Shown here piece after piece: positions 1-11,919 of a stretch of DNA of 64,000 nt (position 1 is its first letter; every line of letters begins with the position of its first letter). Position numbers and translations under genes: made by a program. The DNA is from Rhizophagus irregularis. Its lineage: Eukaryota > Glomeromycota > Glomeromycetes > Glomerales > Glomeraceae. The notes under the pieces are model-generated. The model ran no database searches. It was not told where the DNA came from and worked only from the letters and a program-made list of their open reading frames with translations. The stretch is from NCBI RefSeq assembly GCF_026210795.1, contig NC_089438.1:1137501-1201500 (forward strand), read 5' to 3'.

Positions 1-1386
1 AGGATATGTGAACCGTATTTGTAAACTATAGAAATGTTTTATAATGATCCAAAAAAAAAAAAAAAATTACGATAATAATGGAAATATATGGTGTCATTTT
101 TTTTTTAATATATAAACTGATTATGTATAGGAAAAAAATACGATCGTACAAAATGAAAGATCGGCATTATCTGTGTAAAAATGTCACAAATTTCCGAAAT
201 AGGATACTGAGATGATTTTAATTTTATTGGTGTAAAAAGAAATTATGGTGCGATCTACTTGATACTATCACGATCAATAATTCTAACAACAAATTTAGTA
301 ATTTTATCAAAGCATTATAATGTTATAACTGAATATATTCGAAGAAGATTTCATTCGAAAATTATAATTTTATTAGCCGTAATGAAATTCTAATAAAAAT
401 TCTTTTTCGTACGCCGCAAACATTCTTTTTTCTTCCCATTTTTCTAAATATTTCCAAATATTTCTTTCATTTTCTGTTATTTATTATTATTAGTTAGCGC
501 TGTGGTATAGTGGCAATATAATCATTAATCTATTGAATTCTCTTACATTATGCGTAATCTTTCATTGCTTGTGACAATATGTTACATTCCAAAATTGTTA
601 ATTTCTCGGAGTTTTGTGTGATTATTAACCTTTCTTGTAATTATCATATAATAATAATAAAAATGATAAAGTTTAAGCGAGTGTTTGACCGTTTTAGTAG
701 CGCTGTACCTTTCACAACAAGGAACCACCAGGTAATTATTGAATGACCCGATAATAGGAGTGTCCGGTTCGCTTAATAATATCAAATTGAGTTCTAGAAA
801 GTGAACAAAAGTTTTTTAGATAGTATTGTTCTATATCGAATGTTCAGATTGTTATTGATTGATCACAATGCAAAAAAAAATTATTTTCCATCAATTTGGT
901 CCTTTTTTATATACTCACCCCATATTGACGCAGATGACGCTGGTAATCTTCATTAGAAGTTTTTCCGATTGATAATCGGTCCTTAAATCATAAGAAAACA
1001 TTTATGACTTAATTCTTTCAAATATTGCATTCTAATAAGCTTTTACGTTGCGTTACGGAGTTTGGAATATACATAATATGGATTAATTAATTAATGGAAG
1101 TGGAAGTATCAAAGGTTTACATCTAGAAAACCGGTACCTGTATATTTCATGATTTCCAGTGAGCTTGTTTTAATACAAACTAATTATGTACACAATTGCT
1201 GCAGTAAAAATATAAAGAAAAAAATTATGTCATGAATATCATACAACTTTACCACGTGTTATAAACTTTAGAATCCGCAGATGTGAGAATATGAACAACA
1301 ATCTGTTATTGACGTTACTGACGTTACTGACGTTACTGAGATAGAAGTATTATTACGCGTGCAAATATTTTTTTCATATTATTAGA
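1..1386. other. AT-rich intergenic DNA
   Basis: No reading frame here resembles a protein. The only structure seen is a short direct repeat of the unit TGACGTTAC, about three times, near 1311-1337. A weak match to a tRNA A box near 500 has no B box at the right distance. Confidence 0.5.
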
Positions 1387-1394
1387 TTGTTTTG

Positions 1395-1720
1395 TGTATA
1401 CGTAGCTTTCTCCCTTATTTATTCCTCTCTCCCTCACACTTGTCTTTTTTCCATCCTTCTCCCTTTACACTTACCGTCCCTCTTTCCTCTCCCAGCCTTC
1501 TCCTTCTCTTCTTCTCACTCACTCTTGCCATCTTCCTACTATTTCTTACTTTTTTCTTTCTCTCTCTTAGCATCTCACCCTCTTCCTTCTTTTCCTTTTT
1601 TTACCCTCCTTTTCTTTTCTCCTTCGCTACTCTTTTCTTCTCCCTCTTTATCTTCTTCACTTTCCTCCTTTCTTAATTACTTCCCTCCCTCTTTCTCCTC
1701 TTTCCTTTCCCTTCATCTCG
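1395..1720 (+). repeat. Polypyrimidine tract of about 325 bp
   Basis: The plus strand is almost pure C and T (runs such as CTTCTC, TTCCTC, CCCTC). Open frames across it encode only Ser/Leu/Phe/Pro low complexity and are not taken as genes. A similar tract lies at 53,160-53,300. Such tracts can form triplexes, but no function is shown by the sequence. Confidence 0.8.
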
Positions 1721-1830
1721 TTCACATTCCTTATATTTTGGGTACTGTCGATGTCGATGTCATGTGATCATCATGTGCCGGTTCGGAATTGATCGATGTT
1801 ACGAAAGTTTAACATGAATATATATTTAAC

Positions 1831-1945
1831 CAGTACGGTACGAATTTGCAAACCAGTACGGTACAGTTGATCAATTTTTGTAATTTTGTATGGGTGATCA
1901 ACCGTACCGTACAGATTTGCAATTTCGTACCGTACCGATTATCCT
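1831..1945. repeat. Imperfect palindrome with CAGTACGGTAC motifs
   Basis: Two CAGTACGGTAC copies on the left face two copies of the complement (CCGTACCGTAC type) on the right, with TTGATCA and TGATCAA near the centre. Both outer sides carry GTTTAACATG, and 1960-2070 continues with degenerate TTAACATG / TTAAACATG units. This is probably a small foldback element. It has no coding content. Confidence 0.6.
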
Positions 1946-2119
1946 ACTACCTGTTTAACATGATTAACATGTTCAACATATTATATATAAGACATATTAA
2001 ACATATTAAACATGAAGATATATTTAATGTATTAAACATGTTAAATATGTTAAATTTATTAATTATTTAGTATATGTAATTTTGGTCAATTTTTTGTAGT
2101 AATTTTTTTTGGAATTGTC

Positions 2120-3504
2120 AAATTTTCACCGGTGGTGATTTTCACCGGTCATGTGATCATGTGATTACTTATGTTACACAACATAACATATATTTATCAT
2201 ATTTATGAAATTTGTTTTTGCTTTGCTTGCTTTGCTTTTCTTTTAATATTTTACGTGTTTTTAATACAAAAAATATTACTTTTGTTACACTATTAAACCC
2301 ATAGGAGTATATTTCAATTTCATAAAGTTAGATATAATATTTATGAAAAAAAAACACATTTAAATATTTGTTTTTCTGTTTACCAACTTCAAAGCGTAAT
2401 TTCAACACTTTAGTCAAATGAAATCAGCTTTCTTTATTAAGTGAAAGTTGTTCAGCGAGGTTGAAACTAGTTGTATATCAAATTTCATGAGTGTAAGTTT
2501 AATACTTGTAGAGAAAATTACGTTTTTCATAACGGTACTAACTTTCGAATTTTTTTTTTCCGTTTGTAAACTTCAGAGCGTAATTTCAACACTTTAGTCA
2601 AATGAAATCAGCTTTCTTTATTAAGTGAAAGTTGTTCAGCGAGGTTGAAACTAGTTGTATATCAAATTTCATGAGTGTAAGTTTAATACTTGTGGAGAAA
2701 ATCACGTTTTTCATAACGGTACTAACTTTCGAATTTTTTTTTTTTCCGTTTGTGAACTTCAGAGCGTAATTTCACCACTTTAGTCAAATGAAATCGTCTT
2801 TCTTCATTAATTGAAAGTTGTTCAGCGAGGTCGAAACTAGTTGTATATAAAATTTAATGGATGTAAGTATAATACTTGTGGAAAAAATCACATTTTTCAT
2901 AACGGTACTAACTTTCGAATTTTTTTTTTCCGTTTGTGAACTTCAGAGCGTAATTTCACCACTTTAGTCAAATGAAATCGTCTTTCTTTATTAAGTGAAA
3001 GTTGTTCAGCGTGGTCGAAACTAGTTGTATATAAAATTTCATGGATGTAAGTGTAATACTTGTGAAGAAAATCGCATTTTTCATAATGATACTAACTTTC
3101 GAATTTTTCTTTTTTATTTGTTAATTTCAGAGTGTACTTTCACCACTTTGGTCAAATGAAATCGTTGTTCAGCAAGATTAAAACTAGTTGTGTATCAAAT
3201 TTCATGAGTGTAAATGTATTACTTTTGGAAAAAATTGCATTTCTCATAATAGTATTAACTTTCAAATTTTTTTTTCTGTCTATTAAATTTAAAGTGTAAT
3301 TTCCTTACTTTGGTCAAATAAATTAAGTTTTTTTATTAAGTAAAACATGTTCAATATTTAAAAAAACTACTTACATTTAATTTTTTTTCTCGGTAAAAAT
3401 TTGCAAAAAAATTTTTTATAATTCTGGCTAAATCATAATTTCTGCCAACATTAATAACGGTGAAAATCACCGCCGGTGAGAATCACCACCGGTGAGATTT
3501 AGCA
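2120..3504. repeat. About 182-bp satellite array bracketed by inverted repeats
   Basis: From about 2375 to 3360 a unit of roughly 182 bp is repeated five to six times. Recurrent landmarks are AACTTTCGAATTTTTT, CTTCAGAGCGTAATTTC and GAAACTAGTTGTATAT. The first copies are nearly identical and later ones decay towards 3360. The array is bracketed by inverted arms of about 28 bp, TCACCGGTGGTGATTTTCAC at the left and its relative near 3470-3500 at the right. The layout resembles a satellite-carrying non-autonomous transposon. Confidence 0.7.
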
Positions 3505-3643
3505 ATACCCATTTTTTTTCAGATAACAATAGATAACAACAGAAATAAAGATTTATTTGAAGTTATAAAAGGTTTTCTCAATTATTGTTTAAGTATACAG
3601 TTTATTTGTGTGAAATACTTTATTCGTGGTTGGACGTATATGC

Positions 3644-3775
3644 CGACGTACTTAATAGTTATTCGACACGAAGTGCCGAATAACTGTTATATTGGGTAAA
3701 TCAAATTTGATTCAAGCTACCTTTAGATTATTAGGTAGCGTTAGTTATTCGGCTCAAAGTGCCGAATAAGTGATT
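3644..3775. repeat. Three consecutive hairpins
   Basis: GTTATTCG ... CGAATAAC at about 3658-3684 and a sister hairpin at about 3744-3770 flank a third one (GCTACCT ... AGGTAGC, about 3714-3738). The two outer stems share the GTGCCGAATAA half. No coding frame is present. Confidence 0.6.
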
Positions 3776-5872
3776 TATCCGGTGTAACCATCAAACTTTT
3801 TTAAACTTTTTTTAAACTTCATCTGATACACATGATATTTTGACCATCATCAATTATAAAATACCGGATAAAGTGCTATACTACACGTCTGATTGGATAT
3901 TATTTTCAATATACTGGTTAATTATATACCATTTAATACATATAAACTTTCTGCTTACATAATTATAATATTTTTAAGTGTAAAAGAACTGACCTAACAG
4001 TACTTAGCATGATAATGTGCATTGGTGGAGCATGTTGTGTTTACTTTGCAAGCCTGTGAGTACCAGCTTTCGGTAGGGCTGGTTGGGAACTTTTTGGAGC
4101 AGTATAGTACTATGCAAGGGTTGGAGCATAGGCACTTGCTTTAATAAGCTCGTGGTACCAGTTTTTGCTGCAGTCCTGCTGCGATAGGACCAGTTGGTTT
4201 TGCTATGCGTAATTTTCAAATTTTCATGGGAGGAGTTCTATATTTAATACATATTTCAATATTTCACCATGATCAATTTTCAGTTTCATTTAATAAAATT
4301 CTTTTTTATAAATTATTTTTGGTGGAAGAATTAAATTTAATTAATTAAGAACGATTGATTTATTTTTAATAAAGCAAAAAATTTTATGGCAATTAAAAAT
4401 AACTTTAAAGTACTGTATACCTTCATCTTATTTTTTACATATTTTAAAATGACATAATGATTGATTATTTGAATCATTTAATTTTTTCTTTTTATTTTTA
4501 AAAACTAATAAATAATTGAATAAATAAGGTAATATAATAAATAACTGAGAGGTAAAACTTTAAATAATTGCGAAATTGTAGTCAAACTTGTGAAATCTAC
4601 AATTTACTTTTGATAGTAATTGATAAACACTATTGACTTCAATTAACGGATTTGAAATGTAAAATTAGCCATGTATTTGAATATGAAAATTTGTATGTTT
4701 TGTTTTTAATTTTTTTATGACATACTTAAATAGTTGGTTTTTGATTTATAACAAGTAAATAAATACAACTAATACTAATCTTAAATTAGGTACAAGAAAG
4801 TAAAAATTATTGATTCCTGAAAAATATAGTGAAGCATATCGCTATATAACTTTGTCATTTTTTTTATTTTGTATTTTTATTTTTAAGGAAGGAGAATGAT
4901 ATACTGAGAAAAGTTAGGAATTTAAAGCGTGTATTGATGTCGAGCGAGTCGCGTGATTCGTGTCAGATGACAATGTGACAAATGATTAGTCATCCGGACG
5001 TGTGATTTTGTATAAGCCACTTAAGCCATAAACCAAAAAACTCGGATATGTTATTATGTTATCTGTTTTATCTGTTCAAACGCTCATTTCTAGTATTATT
5101 ACATTTTTTATTCTCGCGTATTACTTTATGAAAAAATACAATAAAGAATTTTGCTTTCAAACTTTTTAACTATTTTCTCGCATTTATCAATACTTGATTT
5201 TTCTTGAAATATCAATCATGAAAAAATATCACGTTCATTACACAAATAGAAAAAAATGTTTATTAAATAACATGCAAATTTCTTTGAATTTGAAAGATCT
5301 TCCTTATCTTCCTGCCTAAATGTCTTTCCCGTACTTATTTTCCTATTGAAAGCAATCACTATACTCCGTGCTTTGTTTTCATATTCAATTTATGACTTTG
5401 CAAATAAATTACTTTAAATTATAAAGCCACGTTTTTGTATAATACGCAAGGATAAAGATAAAACCGAATGATATGTAGATTTTCTCTCGCCGTCTCGCCA
5501 TAATATTATGTCCAATCTTAAACAAAGCATTGTTTATTAATACAGTATTTATTGATTTATTTTTTTTTTTGAAAAAATAAATTTTATTGAATACTCGAAT
5601 CTAAACTTTAGCTACTACCATCGAAATGTTAATATAATAGAACAACATTAAAAAATTTGAATAATTTAAATAGTATACTAATTCATTAAATCAATATACG
5701 GTATTTGTACCGAATAATTTTATTAAAATTATTTAAATTACAAACTAAGAATTTTGTAAAACATTTACTACTCTAGTCTTAGTGTTTAAATAATCCATGA
5801 TAAATAAATAATGTGATAATAATTTAAAATATAAAAAAAAAATATTGTTAATTTGATTTATTAAAAGACAAT
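3776..5872. other. Intergenic DNA with one less AT-rich pocket
   Basis: The stretch 4004-4219 is clearly less AT-rich than its surroundings and may be a fragment of a mobile element, but no family could be recognised. The remainder is simple AT-rich DNA leading into the 3' end of the kinase gene at 5931. Confidence 0.4.
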
Positions 5873-5930
5873 TTAAAATCCATCTAAAGATAAAAAATAG
5901 ATTAATTATTTGCTTTATAAAGAAATTACT

Positions 5931-8132
5931 TTATTTTAAGAGCTTACCATCAGGAATTTCCAGTTCATCTTGTTCGTTTGAATGAAAGTTTGGATTATTA
6001 TATACTTCATCATCTTCTGTAATAGATAAGTAAATAGAATTAAAACAGTATTAAAATCGTTCGTTATTACGTAAAATTTTCACCTACCATCGACATATTT
6101 TTGAGTTTTTTCTTTTTCGTCATCTAAATTTTAAATAAAAGTCGCATTTAATAAATGAAATTGATATAGTAACTTTATTTGTTAGTAATTTACTTACTAT
6201 TTGACTTTATTTGCAACTCTTCAAATGATTTAGATAATTTTTTATTACTATCTAAAAATTAAGATATAGAATTAATATATAAATCAATCTCAATTTGACA
6301 ATAATTAAAATATATTACCTCTAAAAATAGTAATTACTTTTGATGATTTGCTACTATTCTGCTCATTTGATTTATTAAAATCGTCAACTAAAAAAAATTA
6401 ATTATTAAGCATCATTATATGATAATTCAACGCTATAATGTTATTAAATACTTACTATTGTTAGGAATGTTAAAATCATACAATTTACTATGAAACACTA
6501 TTAGCAGTAAAATAAAGTATTTTAAAAATTAAATTATGATAGTAACTAAAAAATAGTAGAAATTATTATTTATATGGTTATACCTTCTTGTTCTTCTATT
6601 ATAATAAAGAGATAACATTAATAATGTAGTTAAAATAAATAATTCATTAATAAAATATTATATACTTATACCTTCCGTTGCATTTCTTGGTTCAGGTAGG
6701 TTTCCAAAGTTGTGAATTTTACTTGTAAATAATCTGCTACTCGTATAATTTTCTTCTACTTTATTCATTTCTAAATTATCCATTTCTGATTTGAATAATT
6801 CATCCGGCATATTTTGATAATCTAAATTAATATCATTTATTTTTGCCCAAAGTGCATTAACGTCAGGTCTTTTTAATGGATCAGCATCCCAACATTCTTT
6901 CATTAAATTTTTATATTCTAATGGAGTTCCTGGCACAATTTTTGGTCTTACACCGTTAATAATATTCATTACAAGATCATTTTCATGTTCACAATTTACA
7001 AATGGTGTTTGTCCAGATGAAATTTCCCACATAAGAATTGCAATACTATAAATATCAGATGCAAAAGTATATTCTCTTCCAACAATAACTTCAGGTGCTA
7101 TGTAAGGAAGATTTCCATATATACTTGTTGAAGATTTATCAGCAGGTCCACAAAATCCAAGATCACTAATATACCAGGAATCATTATATTGTGAAAATAA
7201 TATATTTCCAGAATGTAAATCTCTATGCATAGCTTTCTCTTCATGAATATAATAAAGTGCAAGAGATATTTTATCAATAATATTCATTTTATCTTTCCAT
7301 GTAAGTTGATTATGGTTTTGTTGTAAATATTTTCTTAAATCTATATCCATTTTATTCATTACAAGCATATAATGTCCATTTGATGGATTTTGCGTTAAAC
7401 CATAACATTGGACAACATCCGCCCATTTATTACTTATATTTAAATGTGATTTAGCCTAAAAGACAATAATTTGTAAAAATACTAGTGCTAATACAAAAAA
7501 TTACAACAATTTTATAAAATATATAATACAATAATACAAACCTCTTCAAACCAACTTTGATTTGCACTTTCAACATTTTCTAATTTTTTAAGCACTATAT
7601 CATGATTTCCGTGTCTCGTTAATTGTTTTTTTTCAGAATCCCATTCTTCACACGCTCCGTCAATCCAATCTGCTGTATAAATTTCAGAAAATCCACCTTT
7701 TGTTAAATATTTAATATTTCTTAAATTACTATATGGGATCCATTCAACTACCATATTTGGCATAAGTGTTTCCATTTGACATTTCTGTATTAAATTATCA
7801 ATATCATTATTTCCAGATGTCCAATTTGAAAAATTTTCTTTTAAATAATTTTGAACACAATATTCACAATATAATGTGGCTAAACATTCTTGGTTACAAT
7901 CTTCACAAATTCTTTTTATACCATCGTTATCCATAACTTTATCTCGATCATAAGCTTTAGTTAAATCTCTTATTGCTTCAGTTTTTTCATCATTTGTAAG
8001 AATTTTATCAGCAAGGACTGTTTGTTTTCGAAATTCAAATTGTTTGTGTATATCATTGTAAATATTAGTATCTAATAATGTATATGTCCTACTAATTGTT
8101 GCATAAATTAATTCATATCGAAGAGTGGACAT
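5931..8132 (-). CDS. TKL-type protein kinase K1 with micro-exon tail
   Basis: Predicted serine/threonine (tyrosine-kinase-like) kinase of about 557 aa, likely a cytosolic signalling enzyme. Exons: 7542-8132, 6672-7455, 6584-6595, 6456-6497, 6319-6387, 6198-6251, 6088-6123, 5931-6016; the lengths sum to a multiple of three. Residues 76-92 form a Cys-rich head (CEDC, C83, CEYC), then WTSGNNDIDNLI (104-115), the glycine loop GGFSEIY (146-152), beta-3 Lys near 182, HRD 274-276, DLG in place of DFG at 295-297, and APE. ATG 8132 is the first Met and matches the paralogue at 38,786. The lobe junction is phase 0 (GAG^GTTTGT ... TTTTAG^GCT). Every later junction is phase 1, including a 12-nt exon. The last exon may instead splice on to 5873-5883, giving a slightly different C-terminus. 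The catalytic core looks intact. Confidence 0.82.
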
Positions 8133-11100
8133 AATGTAATTTATAAATTAAGGGAAGAGAAAGAATTATTTTAAGTTCGTTCATTCAAACCGTAATAAAT
8201 TAATAAAATGCAAATTGTTGATCAAACTTCATGTTGTGCCCGCATAAATTTGTGACCTTTAGGCGTAATATTTTACGCCTCATAACCAAAAAAAGAAAAA
8301 TATTACCATTTACATATTTAGTATGATTTACGTTTTTTTTTATTTTTTACACAGTATTTATTTTTTTTCAGCGAATGTAATTTGCGTTTAACAAATTTGA
8401 TTGTCTACTTAATGAATAAATGGAGTATCCTTATTTAATATATTCGAATAATTTAATAAACAAAAATCAATGATTGGACTATTAATTTGTAGTTATTTTT
8501 AAATCTTACTTAAAAATCAATATAAACATGATTGATGAAAAGCCAATTTTCTTTTACTTTATCGTAATAAATATTGTTAAATTAAATTATGTTACAATAA
8601 ATTTAGTAATAAAAAAAAAAAAATTCTTTTTACATAGTGTTTTAATTTTACTATAATAGGACTGAAGAATATATTAATATTAGGACCTAATTTTGTAATA
8701 AATAAACTTACTATATAATTTTCCAGTTAAGTCAAATTGAAAGTGATTTATTGTAAGATTTTTTAATATTCATCTAAAATCTTTTTATTTTAAAATAAAA
8801 TTCATTTTTTAAAAAAATCTTTTTTTTAATGAGAAATTTTTTTTTTTATAAAGTCTATGGAAATTTTTTAATAAAATCCATTTAAATTTTTGATATAGAT
8901 TTTGTTTGAGAAAAATTTAATGTGAGAGATTTTTTTTGAGAAATTTCTGTATTAAGTAATTGATGCATTTTGAAAATTTTACAAAATTAATTTATTGTTG
9001 AAAAAAGGTATTTAAATTGAAAAATCTTAAAATATTAATAATTTTTGGTAAAACAGAAATCGGAAAAAATGGAGTTGGAAATTTTTCATGTCCAAAAATT
9101 TTAGGACGGAACAAAAGGTGGAAGAGTCCAAAAAAGTATGTAAAATTTACATTTTTAACGCATTTCGACATGACAATGTATTTACTATGATTTTCAAAGA
9201 AGCTACAGTAAAATAAACAGCATCTTAAGTTCCACTTTTTATGACGATTAGAAAATTTATTTTTTATTGTTTTTTTTTAGAGCTCAAGCCATTTTAAATA
9301 TTGAATTAGAATTTTCATTACATGATAGTAACAGGTTTTTCAGTGACTTTGGCGGTAGGTGGTTTAGCGACATATGTAATTGGATTCATTTTTTCTTAGG
9401 AAGTTTGTTAAAATTATTCGAATTGTTTGATAATTTTGTTTTGATAATCTTTTGAAATATTAAAGCTTTTTCAAGTGCTCATTTTTTTTGTCAAAAAATT
9501 AAACATTGCAAGCTGGTTATTTTATACATTATTCAAGTTCATAATTCACTGCGCGTGTACGAATGATTCTCATTGTTAGTGTTTATTGCATGTCGCCGTG
9601 TTTCTTGAACCATTTGATGCGACCACCATGTCGATCCTATTGTGCTTGTAACTGATTTTATTTGAACAATCGCGTGTGAAAAGTAAATTTTCCATGTTAC
9701 ATGATAAACTGGCCAATGGAAGTAAGATTATACAATTTAAAATTTATTTATCTGTCAAATTTGAGGAATTCCGGTTTAAGGATCGCAAAGTTTTAATAGC
9801 CACTCACTACAAACAGTCACAATCTTATTTTCTGTGTAATTACGAATACACATTTGTTTTCTTAGGAGGTTGAAACGCAAATATATCGTTCTTGACCTGT
9901 GCGACGTGTCTGACTTGACCAGCATACAATTGGTAAAATTAAAAAATATTTCCTTAATTGGTAATAAAAAATAGATTGTTTATTTTTAAAAATTATTTTT
10001 TTTTGATGTCGTACCATCTTTTTATTATTATTGTTAAGGTTAAGGGAACTTGAATAATATTAAACATAAATTATTTGCAAATTTTTTTTTAAATTTTTTT
10101 TAAATGGTCTAATAGGGAAGAGAATAATGATTAGGACGAGATTTACCTTAATTTTGTCAATAATATTGACCTGCTTATAAATTTCTTATGATCAATATCT
10201 GATATCAAATGTATTATTTTTTGAAGAAAACTATTTTCATAATCATTAATCTGACTTTATTGATTACACTGGCGAATAAATTTGATCAAATATGTGAAAT
10301 TAATAATATTATCCTTAAATAATACAAAGTATCCGTAACGAGTCAAATATTTTAATTATTTCATATATCAATAAAATATGAAGATTGCAATTTTCAAGGA
10401 TATATCGTACGCAAACATTTATATTGCGCAAATAGCAAACTATTTAAAATCGGCGTCTTGACGCTGACACGCGTCAGTAATTCAATGATACTGAATTTAA
10501 TAATATACGACATACAAATACAGTAGTATTGATACCAACAAACACATATTTCTGGTGTAAATTTTACTTATTCCTAATTAGCCAGGAGTTAATTGAATTA
10601 TCCTCTGCCATTTACACAATAGTAAGTGTTTTATAGTTTATTGTGAGTATAATATAGTATATTTTATTGTTGAATCTTATTTTTTCTTTCGCTTGGTTTT
10701 TTTTCATTTTAAAAGATTTTTAAAAAATAATTAAATTTTAAAAAGCTTCGGAGCTATTACTATTATAGTTGAAAAATAATATTGAGATTACAAATAAATC
10801 AAAAGAAAGTTTTTCTCATTTGGAAACTCAAATTTTCAAATCAGTCCATTATAGTATAATCAATAGTTAATTTTTACCGCAAAATTTCCTAGAAACGGAT
10901 AAATAAATACATATAAAATTTCTACCCAGTAGGTATAACTACATTTGCATAATCGTGTAAATGGTGCTGATATATCTATTATGAATTATTATGACCAAGG
11001 TGATAATTTAGTTAGTTTAAACTAGCTTTTCATAAATTTTTGATGTTGCCTTGTAAATACTATAGAATTTAAAAATATTTTGCTTCTTACAAACGAGGTG

Positions 11101-11919
11101 TCAAATGTAAATGATCATCTTTTGGATCATATGTTTTCAGGTGGGAAAAATTATTTCTGTTGAAGAATTTCTTTTTCTTGCATTTACAGTATGTGCTTTT
11201 TAAAGCGACAATATTGTACTCTTTGAAAAGGATATTGGTAAGAAAAAAATTCTAATGGCATGGCCAGATTTGAAATTAATTTATTGGAAATTCTGCAAAG
11301 TTTAATGAAATAAATCCATTTTTTATCAATAATAAAATAAAAAGATAGCGTTCATATTGCATTGTTGCTATAAATTATTCATGATCCCTTTTTTATGATT
11401 ATACGAAAATTTCGCTCTATTAGTTTTTGATCCGTGGATAAACGGATAATTTTATCCGAATTATCCGGATTATCCGGCGGATATCTGATTATCCGATGTA
11501 CAGTATATACAGGTTATCTGAAGTGTTAATTCGGGCCAATTTATAATTCCGGCCAGAATTATCATTCGTGAAGACGATCGTTTCCTTTTTTGGCGATAGC
11601 TGCCCCACAAAAGTCGAAACCAAAATTTCCTTATAGAGACGTTGTATAACATGAATTCCTAAACGGCCTTGTACAATAATTTTGGCCGGCACTAATGTTC
11701 TGAACCGGATATCCGGGATAAATTTATATCCGGAACTCTAATTAGTTTATGTGCACGTGATTTTATTGACAAATTTACTATATTTTTCAATAATGATCGA
11801 CATTATATGTAGTACATTGTATTTTTGTACCTTCTAGGTTGTGAAAATTTTTTTGCAGTCATCTTTCCATATTATTTAGTTATTCTATTACCCTATATCT
11901 ACTGTTTGTAATTTTCTCA
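8133..11919. other. Long intergenic region between two divergent kinase genes
   Basis: No convincing gene. An AGGCGTAA...TTTACGCCT hairpin lies near 8262-8281, upstream of K1. At about 11,440-11,745 is a block rich in ATCCGGAT-like words (TTATCCGAATTATCCGG, CCGGATATCCGGG) and GGCCAGAATTAT. Relatives of the latter word occur at about 21,850 and 50,560, so this is a dispersed repeat. Short open frames near 9267 and 9676 have no recognisable similarity. Confidence 0.45.

Noticed and set aside
490-580. tRNA-like GCGCTGTGGTATAGTGGC stretch
   Set aside because: A-box-like only; no B box at the needed distance and no acceptor stem pairing.
1387-1767. Two overlapping open frames rich in Ser, Leu, Phe and Pro
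   Set aside because: They arise from the polypyrimidine tract, which has no stops in several frames; no protein-like variation.
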